Of a stretch of 55,822 nucleotides of DNA, positions 8,400-18,002 are shown piece after piece (position 1 is the stretch's first letter; every line of letters begins with the position of its first letter). Below the pieces are notes generated by a model. The model made no database searches, was not told the origin of the DNA, and saw only the letters and a program-made list of their open reading frames with translations. The translations under genes were made by a program, and so were the position numbers. Source of the DNA: Bacteroidota bacterium (GTDB lineage Bacteria; Bacteroidota; Bacteroidia; Bacteroidales; WCHB1-69); the NCBI GenBank assembly GCA_009786185.1, contig WQTS01000134.1, forward strand, positions 1 through 55,822. The letters run 5' to 3'.

Positions 8400-9629
8400 T
8401 TACGGAATAACAATAGGAAACTGATGATTAAACTCCATCCTATAAGGTTCACCAATAATATGAGTCAGAAAATCAACATATTGATCTGAGAATTGAAATT
8501 CGTTGGCATCATAATAGAGTTGCGGAAGCGGAAAGTTTCCAATATTCCCCATTTCGATGGTATCGGTGTGATACTCTTCTAATTCGTTATAAGAAACAAT
8601 GTTGCGCATTACCGGCATTTTTCCAAATTCTTCTCGCAGCAAAAGGTCGGTTACTTTATCCGCCAACGTTGAGGTTAACCTTCTGTCATATTCATAGCAT
8701 CTTCCCGAGCGCGGAATGTAGCCTGAAATTTGCCCACGCGCTTCAATGCCTAACTTTTTATTCAGTTCGGAAGCAATCACGCCGCTTATTCCGCCAAAGC
8801 GCGGATGTCCGTATTCATCCAATTCGGAGCTGGCATACACCATATCAATTTCGCCTTTTTCATCGTTGTACCAGCGTACCCCTTCCGAAACAGCAATAAT
8901 TAAACTGCGTTTAGGGTTTGACATATACTTTTCTTTCACTTTTTCGAAGAAGAAATCTTTGCGTTCTTTGGTAACCACCACTTCGGGGATGAGCGCCATT
9001 TGAGCGCCGCCAAACATAGCAGAACCTGTGAGCCAACCGGCATCGCGTCCCATAACTTCCAATACCATAATGCGTTGGTGAGACTCGTTTGTAGTGTGCA
9101 ACTTAGCCGTAAGTTTTTTTATTTGCATGGCGCCCGATGCGAATCCGGGACATAATACCACTTCGTGCTCTTTACCCTGATAGTGGTGCATGGTGCGCGT
9201 ACGCAAGTCATTATCAATAGTTTTCGGGAAACCAATTACCGGAATGCCGTATAATTCGTACATTTGTTTGGCTGCGCCGTTTGTATCGTCGCCGCCAATG
9301 GTTACAAGTACGTCAATTTTATAGCGTTCAATATTGCGCAAAATTTGCTCCGAGCGGTCTTCCTTATTTTTCTTACTTGGAAACGGATTGGTTCTGCTCG
9401 ACAACAATCCTGTTCCGCCGTAAATTCCGTTGTAAGGAATATTGGTTAAATCCACAATATCGCCCTCGCCGAGCAAGCCTTTCCAGCCGCGCAACACGCC
9501 ATACACTTTAAAGCCCAACATGGAGGCGCGGTTTCTAACTGCTTCAATACTTGAGTTAATCGCCGGGGTATCACCGCCGCCCGACAAAATCGCTAATGTT
9601 TTTCCTGCAAAAAGTTTCTCTTTTTTCAT
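8400..9629 (-). CDS. pfp: 6-phosphofructokinase with pyrophosphate-type active-site residues
   Basis: Phosphorylates fructose 6-phosphate in glycolysis; 409 residues. The phosphate-donor loop reads LSGGGDTPAINSS. Two diagnostic positions differ from ATP-dependent PfkA: TIGGDDTNG has Asp where ATP enzymes have Gly (GGDG), and FPKTIDND has Lys where ATP enzymes have Gly (PGTIDND). Both are the residues of pyrophosphate-dependent enzymes, so PPi rather than ATP is the predicted donor and the reaction would be reversible. The substrate-binding MGRDAGW motif is present. The barrel gene downstream starts 12 bases after the stop. Family is certain; the donor is inferred from two residues. Confidence 0.92.
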   Translation of the reverse strand: MKKEKLFAGKTLAILSGGGDTPAINSSIEAVRNRASMLGFKVYGVLRGWKGLLGEGDIVDLTNIPYNGIYGGTGLLSSRTNPFPSKKNKEDRSEQILRNIERYKIDVLVTIGGDDTNGAAKQMYELYGIPVIGFPKTIDNDLRTRTMHHYQGKEHEVVLCPGFASGAMQIKKLTAKLHTTNESHQRIMVLEVMGRDAGWLTGSAMFGGAQMALIPEVVVTKERKDFFFEKVKEKYMSNPKRSLIIAVSEGVRWYNDEKGEIDMVYASSELDEYGHPRFGGISGVIASELNKKLGIEARGQISGYIPRSGRCYEYDRRLTSTLADKVTDLLLREEFGKMPVMRNIVSYNELEEYHTDTIEMGNIGNFPLPQLYYDANEFQFSDQYVDFLTHIIGEPYRMEFNHQFPIVIP

Positions 9630-9672
9630 AAGTTTTTATGTGTTTCGGCAAATAATCGGCAAATATAGAAAA

Positions 9673-10542
9673 TTATTTAAGCAAATTCATGAGATATTGC
9701 CCATACCCGCTTTTCAACAGCGGCTGGGCGATTTTCTCTAATTGCTCGGTGTTAATAAATCCTTTACGATAAGCCACCTCTTCAATGCAACCTACTTTTA
9801 ATCCTTGCCTGTCTTCTACCACCTGCACAAATTGTGTAGCATCAATCAGCGATTTAAAAGTTCCCGTATCCAACCAAGCGGTACCTCTGCTCATTTTGCT
9901 TACTTTCAATTTATTATGTTCTAAATAATAACGGTTAACATCCGTAATTTCATACTCTCCACGCGCGCTTGGTTGAATACTTTTAGCCACTTCCACCACC
10001 GAATTATCGTAAAAATACAATCCGGGAACGGCATAATTAGACTTCGGCTGTTTCGGTTTCTCTTCTATGCTTACCGCATTCATATTTTTGTCAAACTCCA
10101 CTACGCCATATCTTTCAGGATCTGAGACATGATAAGCAAATACAACTCCTCCTACCGGATCATTATTTAACGCCAAATTATCTTCAAAATCGGCGCCGTA
10201 AAAAATGTTATCGCCTAGAATTAAAGAGGCTTTGTCGTTTCCTATAAAATCGGCGCCCAATACAAAAGCTTGCGCCAATCCGTTGGGAACATATTGTATT
10301 TTATATTCAAACCGGCATCCCAAGCGCGCTCCGTCGCCCAATAAACGCTCAAAATGCGGTAAATCTTCAGGCGTTGAAATAATTAAAATTTCACGAATGC
10401 CCGCTTGCATTAGCGTGGAGATCGGATAATAAATCATCGGCTTATCATAAATGGGCATTAATTGTTTGCTCATTGCCAATGTGATGGGGTGTAAACGCGT
10501 GCCGGCGCCTCCGGCTAAGACGATGCCTTTCATTTGCTTCAT
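9673..10542 (-). CDS. rfbA: Glucose-1-phosphate thymidylyltransferase
   Basis: Makes dTDP-glucose from glucose 1-phosphate and dTTP, the first step of dTDP-rhamnose synthesis for surface polysaccharides. The 289-residue length is typical. The nucleotidyltransferase signature [16 protein letters not shown] is at the start, followed by [15 protein letters not shown], and [10 protein letters not shown] and [10 protein letters not shown] lie further on. The ATG at 10533 (giving MKGIVLAGG) is an equally good start, three codons inside the longest frame. The other rml genes (rfbB, C, D) are not adjacent. It lies 43 bases upstream of the phosphofructokinase gene. Confidence 0.95.
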   Translation of the reverse strand: MKQMKGIVLAGGAGTRLHPITLAMSKQLMPIYDKPMIYYPISTLMQAGIREILIISTPEDLPHFERLLGDGARLGCRFEYKIQYVPNGLAQAFVLGADFIGNDKASLILGDNIFYGADFEDNLALNNDPVGGVVFAYHVSDPERYGVVEFDKNMNAVSIEEKPKQPKSNYAVPGLYFYDNSVVEVAKSIQPSARGEYEITDVNRYYLEHNKLKVSKMSRGTAWLDTGTFKSLIDATQFVQVVEDRQGLKVGCIEEVAYRKGFINTEQLEKIAQPLLKSGYGQYLMNLLK

Positions 10543-10571
10543 TTAAAGATTTAAAATTTAAAGATTTAAGA
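10543..10571. repeat. TTTAAAGATTTAA-type repeat
   Basis: A short copy of the AT-rich family described at 4798-4832, directly upstream of the rfbA start. Confidence 0.5.
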
Positions 10572-10660
10572 GTGTGATAGTTTACTTCGAGATTATTTGA
10601 GCGGCAAAGATAAAAATTTTGTCTGAATCATGATTTCATCGAATATTTGATTCTTATTGA

Positions 10661-10693
10661 TTGAATTGAAAAACAACTATTATTATAGCTTTG
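10661..10693 (+). promoter_or_regulatory. Promoter for the 10809 lipoprotein/protease pair
   Basis: A -7 box TAGCTTTG at 10686-10693 follows TTG at 10661-10663 by about 22 bases, close to Bacteroidota spacing. A copy of the ATTAAGATT-family repeat (10621-10640) lies just upstream. Confidence 0.5.
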
Positions 10694-10808
10694 CAGTTGA
10701 GTTATGATGAATAAATATTATTTTGCATTGTTAAAAAAACATCACTATGAATCAACAGGTTTTTATAAAAGTACAAACGTTAAAACAACAAATGAAAGAA
10801 GATATGTA

Positions 10809-11384
10809 ATGAAGCGAGTAAATTTATTTATAGCAGGAATAATACTATTATTTCTATGTTCAGCTTGTCGTGAAGAGCATACTGCACCAGTTAATCAGTT
10901 AGTAAAGGATTTGTTTTGTTTTCAAACTGGCTCGGAATGGACATATTGTGACAGCATAAGTCATTCGACACAAAAGATGATAGTAACAAATTATGACCTC
11001 ACAAGATTTGCACCTAAACCATTAGGTGGCAGAAAAGCGTATGATTGGGCGGAATGGATAGAAATGGAAATTACTGTAAGTGATTCTAAAAAAACTACAC
11101 GATTGAATGCAGATATTGACAAAGATAACACGGCAAACGGTTATATTTTTACTCCTACAAGGCGACATTTAAATATACGTTGTGATGAAAACAACAATTT
11201 TATTTTCCCTGCATCTGCAACATATTTGAATACCTATACGATAAATGATCTAACTTATTCTGATGTTTATGTGTTTAATGAACACGGTGTTACTTACTAT
11301 GTGTCTAAACATATTGGCTTTATTCGATGTGTAAAATCTGGTTATTTTGATTTAGTATTAATTGATAAAAATATATTGCAATGA
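10809..11384 (+). CDS. Lipoprotein of unknown function
   Basis: The frame is open from 10704, but the ATG at 10809 opens a proper lipoprotein signal peptide (MKRVNLFIAGIILLFLCSAC, lipobox LCSA-C), and the stretch before it is not protein-like. This gives 191 residues. The mature part (LFCFQTGSEWTYCDS, then a beta-rich body ending GFIRCVKSGYFDLVLID) is not recognised. Its TGA overlaps the ATG of the following T9SS protease as ATGA, so the pair is translationally coupled and may act together, for example as inhibitor or surface partner of the protease; that role is speculation. Confidence 0.65.
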   Translation: MKRVNLFIAGIILLFLCSACREEHTAPVNQLVKDLFCFQTGSEWTYCDSISHSTQKMIVTNYDLTRFAPKPLGGRKAYDWAEWIEMEITVSDSKKTTRLNADIDKDNTANGYIFTPTRRHLNIRCDENNNFIFPASATYLNTYTINDLTYSDVYVFNEHGVTYYVSKHIGFIRCVKSGYFDLVLIDKNILQ

Positions 11385-13232
11385 AAAAGATAATTTTAAT
11401 GATTATGCTGTTAATTACTGCATATACAGTAAAAACTCAAAGTGATGTTGCAACACAAAACATTGTGTTGTCGGAACCAATTATTGATTCTTTACAAATT
11501 GATCCATATTTACACTTCTGTGGAGTTGTACGCGACATGGAGTTAAATTGTTTAGATGATAATGAATTTGCAGAAAGAAGGAATGAAATTTGGCGCAAAC
11601 AGATTAGAATAAAATCTAAAGGAGCTAAAGAAATAGAAGTGGTTTTTCAAAAATTTATATTATCGTCCAATACAATAGTTTCTTTTTACACAGATTATTT
11701 GTTGTATAAAATAAAAGGAGAAAATTTTAGTCTCATACCTGATTCTTCGTATATCAGCAATTTTATACGGGGTGATTATTGTACGATTGTTATTGAAATT
11801 CCTACAGATGAATTCAGCAAAAATCAAATTCTAATTTCACAAATTCACCATCTTACTGAATCATTTGAGGATGCAGTAAGAGGAGACGATTATTCCTGCT
11901 TGATAGATGTAAATTGTTCAGAAGGCAATGACTGGTGTGACCAAAAAAGAAGTGTTGCCATATATCGTTTTTCTGAAAATGGCGGAAGATATCAATGTAC
12001 AGGAGCGTTAGTCAATAGTTATCGAAACAATTTTACTCAATATTTTTTAACAGCAAGACATTGCACAAATAAAGTCAATAATTGGAGTACTGCTACATTT
12101 TGTTTTAACTACCAAAATTCTTTTTGCAATGGTAGCGATGGGTGGGAATATACTCATTATAAAATACAAGGAGCTCAATTGGTGGAATACTGTGATTATA
12201 CATGGAGTGATAATGCCATATTACTTATAACGCAACCTATACCTATTCAAGCAAATGTTTACTATTCCGGTGTAGATATTACGGCACGGAGTATGGGAGA
12301 TAAAGTAACTATTATCCATCATCCTAAAGGGATGCCAAAAAAAAATCACCTCCGGTAAACTACAACACTTTGCAGGTCCAAGATGGGAGATGCATTGGGA
12401 CAATGGAACAACTTTTGGAGGAAGTTCTGGTGCACCCGTTTTTTTAAATAACAATAAGCGAGTAATTGCTAATAATGCAAGCGGAACACCTGGTTATGAT
12501 TGTAGCAACAATTATAGACAAAGTTGGGTAGGCAAAATTAGATCGTGCAATGCTATTAAAGATGCTTTATTTGGTAATAGCGGTCTTACTTCCTATTCCG
12601 GTATTGACCCAATTAAAGATTGTCAGTCAACGCTCAATCTCCAAGGAGATTTCTATTCAACCCATGAATACGATGCTACTCTGGATGGTTTAACTATACA
12701 AGCGGGCAATACAATTACTGTTTCTAGTGCTACTTTTCACCAAAATGCCAATTATACACTCACTGCTGGTGCTAAAATTGTTTTTCTGCCAGGTACAATA
12801 ATTGAAGCAGGTTCAAATGTAACTGGAAGGATATCGTCTTGTTCAAGCAGTTTAATATCTTGTGGTACCCATTCTTCAAATTATAGCAGTATTAAAAACT
12901 CTACAGAAGAAAATGATGAGTATGACGAAAAAACCATAATTGCTCATTTAGTCACAGAGTCACTGATTGTTGATGAAAATCTACTTAAAAGTCTTAATGT
13001 GTATCCAAATCCTACATCTGGAGAATTGAGAACTGAGAGCAAAGAATTGAGCATTTGGAACGTGGCGATTTTTGATATTTACGGTAGAAACGCTGGAGTA
13101 AATATATCGGTTCGATCTGAAAATTCGGGAAACGAAGTAGTAGCAAATATTTCGCATTTATCAACAGGAGTTTATTTCGTGAAAATATCTACCGAAGAGG
13201 GAGAGACTGTAAAAAAAGTGTTGAAAGAGTAG
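11381..13232 (+). pseudogene. T9SS-exported trypsin-like protease, split by a +1 frameshift in an A9 run
   Basis: A paralogue of the protease at 109-2118. The first frame (11381-12358, 325 residues) has a signal peptide, His227 (LTARHC) and Asp277 (WSDNAILLI), then stops shortly after MPKKNHLR. The second frame (12390-13232 as an ORF; homology resumes right at the shift) carries the catalytic Ser (GGSSGAPVF), a beta-helix linker (AGAKIVFLPGTIIEAG) and a type A T9SS sorting domain (LNVYPNPTSGELR to VKKVLKE). The break is an A9 run at 12337-12345: with eight A the frame reads MPKKITSGKLQHFAG and joins both halves without a gap. Either the gene is freshly inactivated, slippage restores the frame, or a base was miscalled. 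If inactive, the catalytic Ser is lost. Confidence 0.85.
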
Positions 13233-13283
13233 TAGCTAGTGGTTCTATGTGAATAGCCTAAAACTGCGCTACATTTGCCTTGA

Positions 13284-13353
13284 TTACAATCTTGAAACAA
13301 GATGAGTAAAATCTTGTCAATCTTATTCATCTTGCAAAAATCACGGTTCAGAC
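13284..13353. repeat. ATCTTG/CAAGAT palindromic repeat (ATTAAGATT family)
   Basis: Alternating AATCTTG and CAAGATGA blocks followed by AAAATCACGGTTCAGAC repeat the arm of the 4208-4301 element. It is self-complementary and lies between the frameshifted protease gene and the iorA promoter, where it could terminate transcription. Confidence 0.65.
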
Positions 13354-13361
13354 ATTTTTCC

Positions 13362-13369
13362 TATCTTTG
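13362..13369 (+). promoter_or_regulatory. -7 box of the iorA-folA-purD run
   Basis: TATCTTTG followed by CCGC, an extended -7 element seen repeatedly in this window, 29 bases upstream of the iorA ATG. Confidence 0.6.
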
Positions 13370-13398
13370 CCGCTATAATTTAAAAAACATATACAAGT

Positions 13399-14985
13399 AT
13401 GGCAAAGCAACTTTTATTAGGCGATGAAGCGATCGCGCAAGCTGCATTAGATGCAGGAATTTCAGGAGTTTACGCATATCCCGGAACCCCATCTACCGAA
13501 ATTACCGAATATATTCAACAGTCTAAACAAGCAGAAGAGGGCAATGTGCACCGCTGCTGGTCGGCAAACGAAAAAACCGCGATGGAAGCCGCTATCGGAA
13601 TGTCTTACGCCGGAAAACGCGCGTTGGCTTGCATGAAACACGTGGGTTTAAATGTGGCCGCCGATCCGTTTATGAACTCTGCAATTACCGGTGCTAACGG
13701 CGGCTTGGTATATTTAGTTGCCGACGATCCTTCGATGCACTCTTCGCAAGATGAGCAAGATTCGCGCGTATTTGCCAAATTTGCTTTTATTCCTGTTTTT
13801 GAGCCTTCTAATCAACAAGAAGCCTACGATATGACTTATGAGGCTTTTGATTTTTCGGAAAAACATCGCATTCCCGTAATGGTTCGCATCACTACACGTT
13901 TGGCGCACTCGCGCGCAGGCGTAGAACGCAAACCGATTCGTAAGCAAAACGAAATCAAACTTTGTGAAAATAAAAAGCAATTTATTTTATTGCCGGGCAA
14001 CGCTCGCGTTTTCTATCGCGAATTGTTGGCAAAACAGCCTCTGTTAGAAGCAGATGCAGTAACATCGAAATATAATAAATACATAGATGGTGAAGATAAG
14101 TCTTTAGGAATCATTGCTTCCGGAATTGCTTATAACTATTTAATGGAAAACTATGTAGGCAAAAAATGCCCACATCCGGTATTGAAAATTTCGCAATTCC
14201 CTATTCCTACGGAATTGGTAGCAAAAATGGCAAATGAGTGCGCCTCTATTTTAGTGGCAGAAGACGGATATCCGATGATTGAAGAGCAATTGCGCGGTTT
14301 GTTAAATAAAGACGGCAATGTTAGGGGACGCTTAGACGGCTCACTTCCTCGCGATGGCGAGTTAAATCCAAATTTCTTGGCAACAGCGCTCGGTTTGGAA
14401 GATACTTTCGGCATGCCTGTGCCTGAAATCGTAACGCCGCGTCCGCCCGCGCTTTGCGTAGGCTGCTCGCACATTGACTCTTACAAAGCGTTAAATGAAG
14501 CGATGGAACAATACGGTCCCGGAAAAGTGTTTGCCGACATCGGTTGTTATACTTTGGGCGCTCTTCCACCCTACAACGCTATCTATTCGACTGTTGACAT
14601 GGGCGCTTCCATCACAATGGCAAAAGGCGCATCCGATGCAGGGCTTCGTCCGGCAGTGGGCGTTATTGGCGACTCTACGTTTACCCACAGCGGCATCACT
14701 TCTTTGTTGGATTGCGTAGTGGAAAACACGCCGGTTACTATTTTGATATTAGATAACTTAACCACCGGAATGACCGGCGGGCAAGATTCGCACGCCACCG
14801 GAAGAATTGCGCAAATTTGCGAAGGTCTGGGCATAGACAAAGCGCATATTCGTGAAATAACGCCACTTCCTAAGCAACACGAAGTCAACGTGCAAATTAT
14901 AAAAGAAGAATTGGCTTACGATGGTTTGTCCGTAATTATTCCCATTCGTGAGTGTATTCAAACCCTCAGAAGAAAGAAAAAATAA
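13399..14985 (+). CDS. iorA: Indolepyruvate:ferredoxin oxidoreductase, alpha subunit
   Basis: Oxidatively decarboxylates aryl pyruvates to aryl-acetyl-CoA with ferredoxin as acceptor. The 528-residue protein has the N-terminal pyrimidine-binding domain (GVYAYPGTPSTEITEYI), the central CoA-ligase-like region, ALCVGCSH, and the TPP-binding domain (GDSTFTHSGIT, then DNLTTGMTGGQDSHATG). It ends at the TPP domain and lacks the C-terminal ferredoxin module found in many archaeal IorA proteins. No iorB (gamma-domain subunit) is in the window; the next gene is folA, 4 bases after the stop. A two-cluster ferredoxin is encoded separately at 33122-33757. The subunit identity is firm. Confidence 0.92.
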   Translation: MAKQLLLGDEAIAQAALDAGISGVYAYPGTPSTEITEYIQQSKQAEEGNVHRCWSANEKTAMEAAIGMSYAGKRALACMKHVGLNVAADPFMNSAITGANGGLVYLVADDPSMHSSQDEQDSRVFAKFAFIPVFEPSNQQEAYDMTYEAFDFSEKHRIPVMVRITTRLAHSRAGVERKPIRKQNEIKLCENKKQFILLPGNARVFYRELLAKQPLLEADAVTSKYNKYIDGEDKSLGIIASGIAYNYLMENYVGKKCPHPVLKISQFPIPTELVAKMANECASILVAEDGYPMIEEQLRGLLNKDGNVRGRLDGSLPRDGELNPNFLATALGLEDTFGMPVPEIVTPRPPALCVGCSHIDSYKALNEAMEQYGPGKVFADIGCYTLGALPPYNAIYSTVDMGASITMAKGASDAGLRPAVGVIGDSTFTHSGITSLLDCVVENTPVTILILDNLTTGMTGGQDSHATGRIAQICEGLGIDKAHIREITPLPKQHEVNVQIIKEELAYDGLSVIIPIRECIQTLRRKKK

Positions 14986-14989
14986 CAAG

Positions 14990-15493
14990 ATGGTGAATCT
15001 CTGTATGATAGCCGTAATCGGCAAAAACTTCGAGCTTGGAAAAGATAATCAATTGCTTTGTCATCTGCCTGCAGATTTAAAACGGTTTAAAGAGATAACC
15101 TTAGGTTGTCCTGTTATCATGGGCGATAGAACTTGGGAGTCGTTGCCTATTAAACCGTTGCCCAAACGTAGAAATATTGTCATTACATTAGATAAAAATG
15201 CTGCTTACGATAACTGCGAAATTGTGCATACGTTAGATGATGCTGTTGCACTTGTAAAAAACGAAGAAAAAGCCTTCATCATTGGCGGCGCCACTATTTA
15301 TAAGTTGTTTATTGATAGAGTAGATACTTTATATTTAACCCGTTTGGATGCCGGTTTCGACGCTGATGTTTTTTTTCCGGAGGTAGATTTTAGTCAATGG
15401 CAGTTGGTTGATGAGGTTGTTTATGAAAAGGATGAGAAGAATGCCTATACGATGAGGTTTCAGACTTTTAAGCGTCTTGAGCCGGGATTTTAA
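14990..15493 (+). CDS. folA: Dihydrofolate reductase
   Basis: Reduces dihydrofolate to tetrahydrofolate with NADPH. The frame is open from 14948, but the ATG at 14990 (MVNLCMIAVIGKNFELGKDN) is 4 bases after the iorA stop and gives a standard 167-residue enzyme. Visible motifs are AVIGKN, the substrate region LPADLKRFKEIT, MGDRTWESLP, KRRNIVIT and the NADPH loop FIIGGATIY. The C-terminus has the usual YTMRFQTFKR strand. It lies between iorA and purD in one transcription unit. folP is elsewhere (43451). Confidence 0.95.
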   Translation: MVNLCMIAVIGKNFELGKDNQLLCHLPADLKRFKEITLGCPVIMGDRTWESLPIKPLPKRRNIVITLDKNAAYDNCEIVHTLDDAVALVKNEEKAFIIGGATIYKLFIDRVDTLYLTRLDAGFDADVFFPEVDFSQWQLVDEVVYEKDEKNAYTMRFQTFKRLEPGF

Positions 15494-15515
15494 TAAGATT
15501 AACAAGATGAGCAAG

Positions 15516-16775
15516 ATGAATATTTTAATTATCGGTCGTGGCGGACGTGAACACGCCATGGCTTGGAAAGTCGCACAATCGCCCCTCGTTACTAACGTTT
15601 TTGTAGCACCCGGCAATGACGGCATCGCAGAATCTTTTGAATGTGTTAACATTAACGAAACAGATACTGAAAACTTGATTCAATTTGCCAAAGAAAACAA
15701 CATTCATCTTACGATTGTTGGACCTGAAGTGGCGCTCATGAACGGCATCGTGGATGAATTTCAAAAGCATAACCTCAAAATCTTTGGTCCCTTAGTAGCT
15801 GCGGCGCAAATTGAAGGTAGTAAGCAATTTGCCAAAGAATTGATGCACAAATATCATATTCCTACTGCCGCATTTGAAGTATTTGAAAATTACAACGCTG
15901 CCAAACAATATTTACTTGCAAAAGGCGCCCCCATCGTAATAAAATACGATGGATTGGCAGCCGGTAAAGGCGTAGTGGTAGCCATGACGATAGAAGAAGC
16001 CGACCAAGCTTTACAAGATATGTTGCTGAACGATAAATTTGGAAAAGGCAAAGTGGTAATTGAAGAATTTTTGTCCGGTCCCGAGTTTTCCTTAATGGCA
16101 TTTGTACACGGCGAAACAATATTACCCTTAGCCATAGCCCAAGATCACAAACGCGCCTTCGACGGCGACCAAGGACCGAACACCGGCGGCATGGGCGCCT
16201 ACACCCCTGTCTCCATCGTTCCCAATGTCGCTATAGAAGAAGCTATAACTACCGTTATGCAACCCACCGCCAAGGCAATGGTAGCAAACGGCACTCCATT
16301 TACAGGCATTTTATACGGCGGACTTATCCTTACCAAAGAAGGACCCAAAGTGATAGAGTTTAACGCCCGTTTCGGCGATCCGGAAACCGAAGTGGTGTTG
16401 CCCAAAATGAAAAGCGACATGATAGAAGTAATCATGGCATTACTCAATGGCAAAACACCTGAAATTGAGTGGTATGAAAACGCATTTCTGGGTGTAGTAT
16501 TAGCCTCTAAAGGGTATCCTGAAGCGTTTGAAAAAGGAGTTGAAATTGAAGGGCTGAAGGATAGAAGGATTGAAGGATTGAATACGTTGGTATTTCATTG
16601 CGGGACGGCAAAGAAAGAGGGCAAATGGGTAAATAATGGCGGGCGTGTTCTATTTGTAGTAGGAGAGGGCAAAACGCTTGCTGACGCCCGAAAGAATGCT
16701 TACCAGACGGTAGAAAACCTTAGTAGCAGCGAAAATTTGTTTTATAGGACGGATATTGGCTGGCAATCATTATAA
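15516..16775 (+). CDS. purD: Phosphoribosylamine--glycine ligase
   Basis: Joins phosphoribosylamine and glycine with ATP in purine synthesis. The ATG at 15516 (MNILIIGRGGREHAMAWKV) is chosen over upstream ATGs because family members begin exactly there; this gives 419 residues. ATP-grasp features are GPEVALMNGIVDEF, KYDGLAAGKGVVVA, DGDQGPNTGGMGAY and EFNARFGDPETEV. Residues about 344-357 (EIEGLKDRRIEGLNT) are encoded by imperfect tandem GAAGGATTGAA repeats in a surface region, probably an in-frame repeat expansion. It is convergent with sufS, with only 16 bases between the stops. Confidence 0.96.
   Translation: MNILIIGRGGREHAMAWKVAQSPLVTNVFVAPGNDGIAESFECVNINETDTENLIQFAKENNIHLTIVGPEVALMNGIVDEFQKHNLKIFGPLVAAAQIEGSKQFAKELMHKYHIPTAAFEVFENYNAAKQYLLAKGAPIVIKYDGLAAGKGVVVAMTIEEADQALQDMLLNDKFGKGKVVIEEFLSGPEFSLMAFVHGETILPLAIAQDHKRAFDGDQGPNTGGMGAYTPVSIVPNVAIEEAITTVMQPTAKAMVANGTPFTGILYGGLILTKEGPKVIEFNARFGDPETEVVLPKMKSDMIEVIMALLNGKTPEIEWYENAFLGVVLASKGYPEAFEKGVEIEGLKDRRIEGLNTLVFHCGTAKKEGKWVNNGGRVLFVVGEGKTLADARKNAYQTVENLSSSENLFYRTDIGWQSL
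16546..16583 (+). repeat. GAAGGATTGAA tandem repeat inside purD
   Basis: Imperfect copies of GAAGG(A/G)(T/C)TGAA run through codons for the EIEGLKDRRIEGLN segment of PurD, keeping the frame. Confidence 0.55.
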
Positions 16776-16791
16776 TGTTGCATTCAAAAAC

Positions 16792-17994
16792 TTATTGCAA
16801 CATTTTCTTCGCTTTATTCACAGCCTCCACCAACAAATCAATCTCTTCAAAAGTATTATAAAAGGCAAAAGAAGCCCGCACAGTTCCGGGAATACCAAAT
16901 CTTGTCATAATGGGCTGCGTACAATGATGCCCCGTGCGCACCGCAATTCCGTACTGATCTAAAATAGTGCCCACATCGTAGGGATGTATGCCTTTTAAAT
17001 TAAACGATATGATGGCGGCTTTGTGCTGAGCCGTGCCAAAAAACTCAATTTCTTCAATTTGAGACAATTTCTCAAAAGCATATTGAAAAAGCTCTTGTTG
17101 AAAATCAGCAATCTTTTCAATACCAATGCTTTCTATGTAATCAATGGCGGTTTTTAAACCAATAACATCGCCCACGCTGGGCGTTCCGGCTTCAAATTTA
17201 TAAGGAAGCTCGTTATAGGTTGTTTTTTCAAAAGAAACATGCCGCACCATTTCGCCGCCGCCTTGATAAGGAGGCATCGCGTTGAGCCATTTCTCTTTTC
17301 CGTACAACACGCCCACGCCCATAGGCGCATACATTTTATGTCCGGAGAAAGCAAAAAAATCGCAGTCTAATGCCTGAACATCAATTTTTTCGTGCGACAT
17401 GGCTTGTGCGCCGTCAATTAAAACGGGTATGTTTTTGGCGTGCGCTTTCTCAATAATGACACTAATATCGTTAATAGTCCCTAAGGTATTGGATGTATGG
17501 GTTACAGCTACTATTTTGGTTTTTTCTGTTAAAAAACCATCCAACAAATCCATGCAAAGCTCGCCTTTTTCGTTGAAAGGCAATACTTTTAAATGCGCTC
17601 TTTTCTCTTCGCAAATCATTTGCCAAGGAACAATATTAGAGTGATGCTCCATTTCGGTAATAAGCACCTCGTCGCCTTCATTTATAAACGTTTTTCCAAA
17701 AGATGAAGCTACTAAATTAATAGATTCGGTAGTGCCGCGTGTAAAGATAATCTCTTGATTTGAAGGTGCATTAATAAATTTTTTCACACATTCGCGCGCT
17801 TCCTCAAACAACGCTGTAGCTTCTTGGCTCAGCCCGTGCACTCCACGGTGGATATTGCTATTGAAATGGGCATAATAACACGACAACGCATCAATAACCG
17901 TTTGCGGTTTCTGCGTTGTCGCTGCATTGTCGAAATAAACCAAGCGATGATTATTTATCGTTCGTTTTAGAATGGGAAAATCGTCGCGGTTCAT
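16792..17994 (-). CDS. sufS: Cysteine desulfurase, SufS family
   Basis: Removes sulfur from cysteine for Fe-S cluster assembly; PLP-dependent, 400 residues. The start is VYFDNAATTQKPQTVIDAL; the PLP lysine lies in FAFSGHKMYAPMGVG, and the persulfide cysteine in VRTGHHCTQPIMTRFG, the placement typical of SufS (group II) enzymes. The scaffold SufBCD genes are not in the window. The stop faces that of purD 16 bases away. secG lies 8 bases upstream of the start on the same strand. Confidence 0.94.
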   Translation of the reverse strand: MNRDDFPILKRTINNHRLVYFDNAATTQKPQTVIDALSCYYAHFNSNIHRGVHGLSQEATALFEEARECVKKFINAPSNQEIIFTRGTTESINLVASSFGKTFINEGDEVLITEMEHHSNIVPWQMICEEKRAHLKVLPFNEKGELCMDLLDGFLTEKTKIVAVTHTSNTLGTINDISVIIEKAHAKNIPVLIDGAQAMSHEKIDVQALDCDFFAFSGHKMYAPMGVGVLYGKEKWLNAMPPYQGGGEMVRHVSFEKTTYNELPYKFEAGTPSVGDVIGLKTAIDYIESIGIEKIADFQQELFQYAFEKLSQIEEIEFFGTAQHKAAIISFNLKGIHPYDVGTILDQYGIAVRTGHHCTQPIMTRFGIPGTVRASFAFYNTFEEIDLLVEAVNKAKKMLQ

Positions 17995-18002
17995 TTGTTT
18001 AA

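Noticed and set aside
12390-13232. Independent T9SS protein
   Set aside because: It joins the frame of 11381-12358 without a gap if one A is removed from the A9 run, and holds the missing catalytic Ser.
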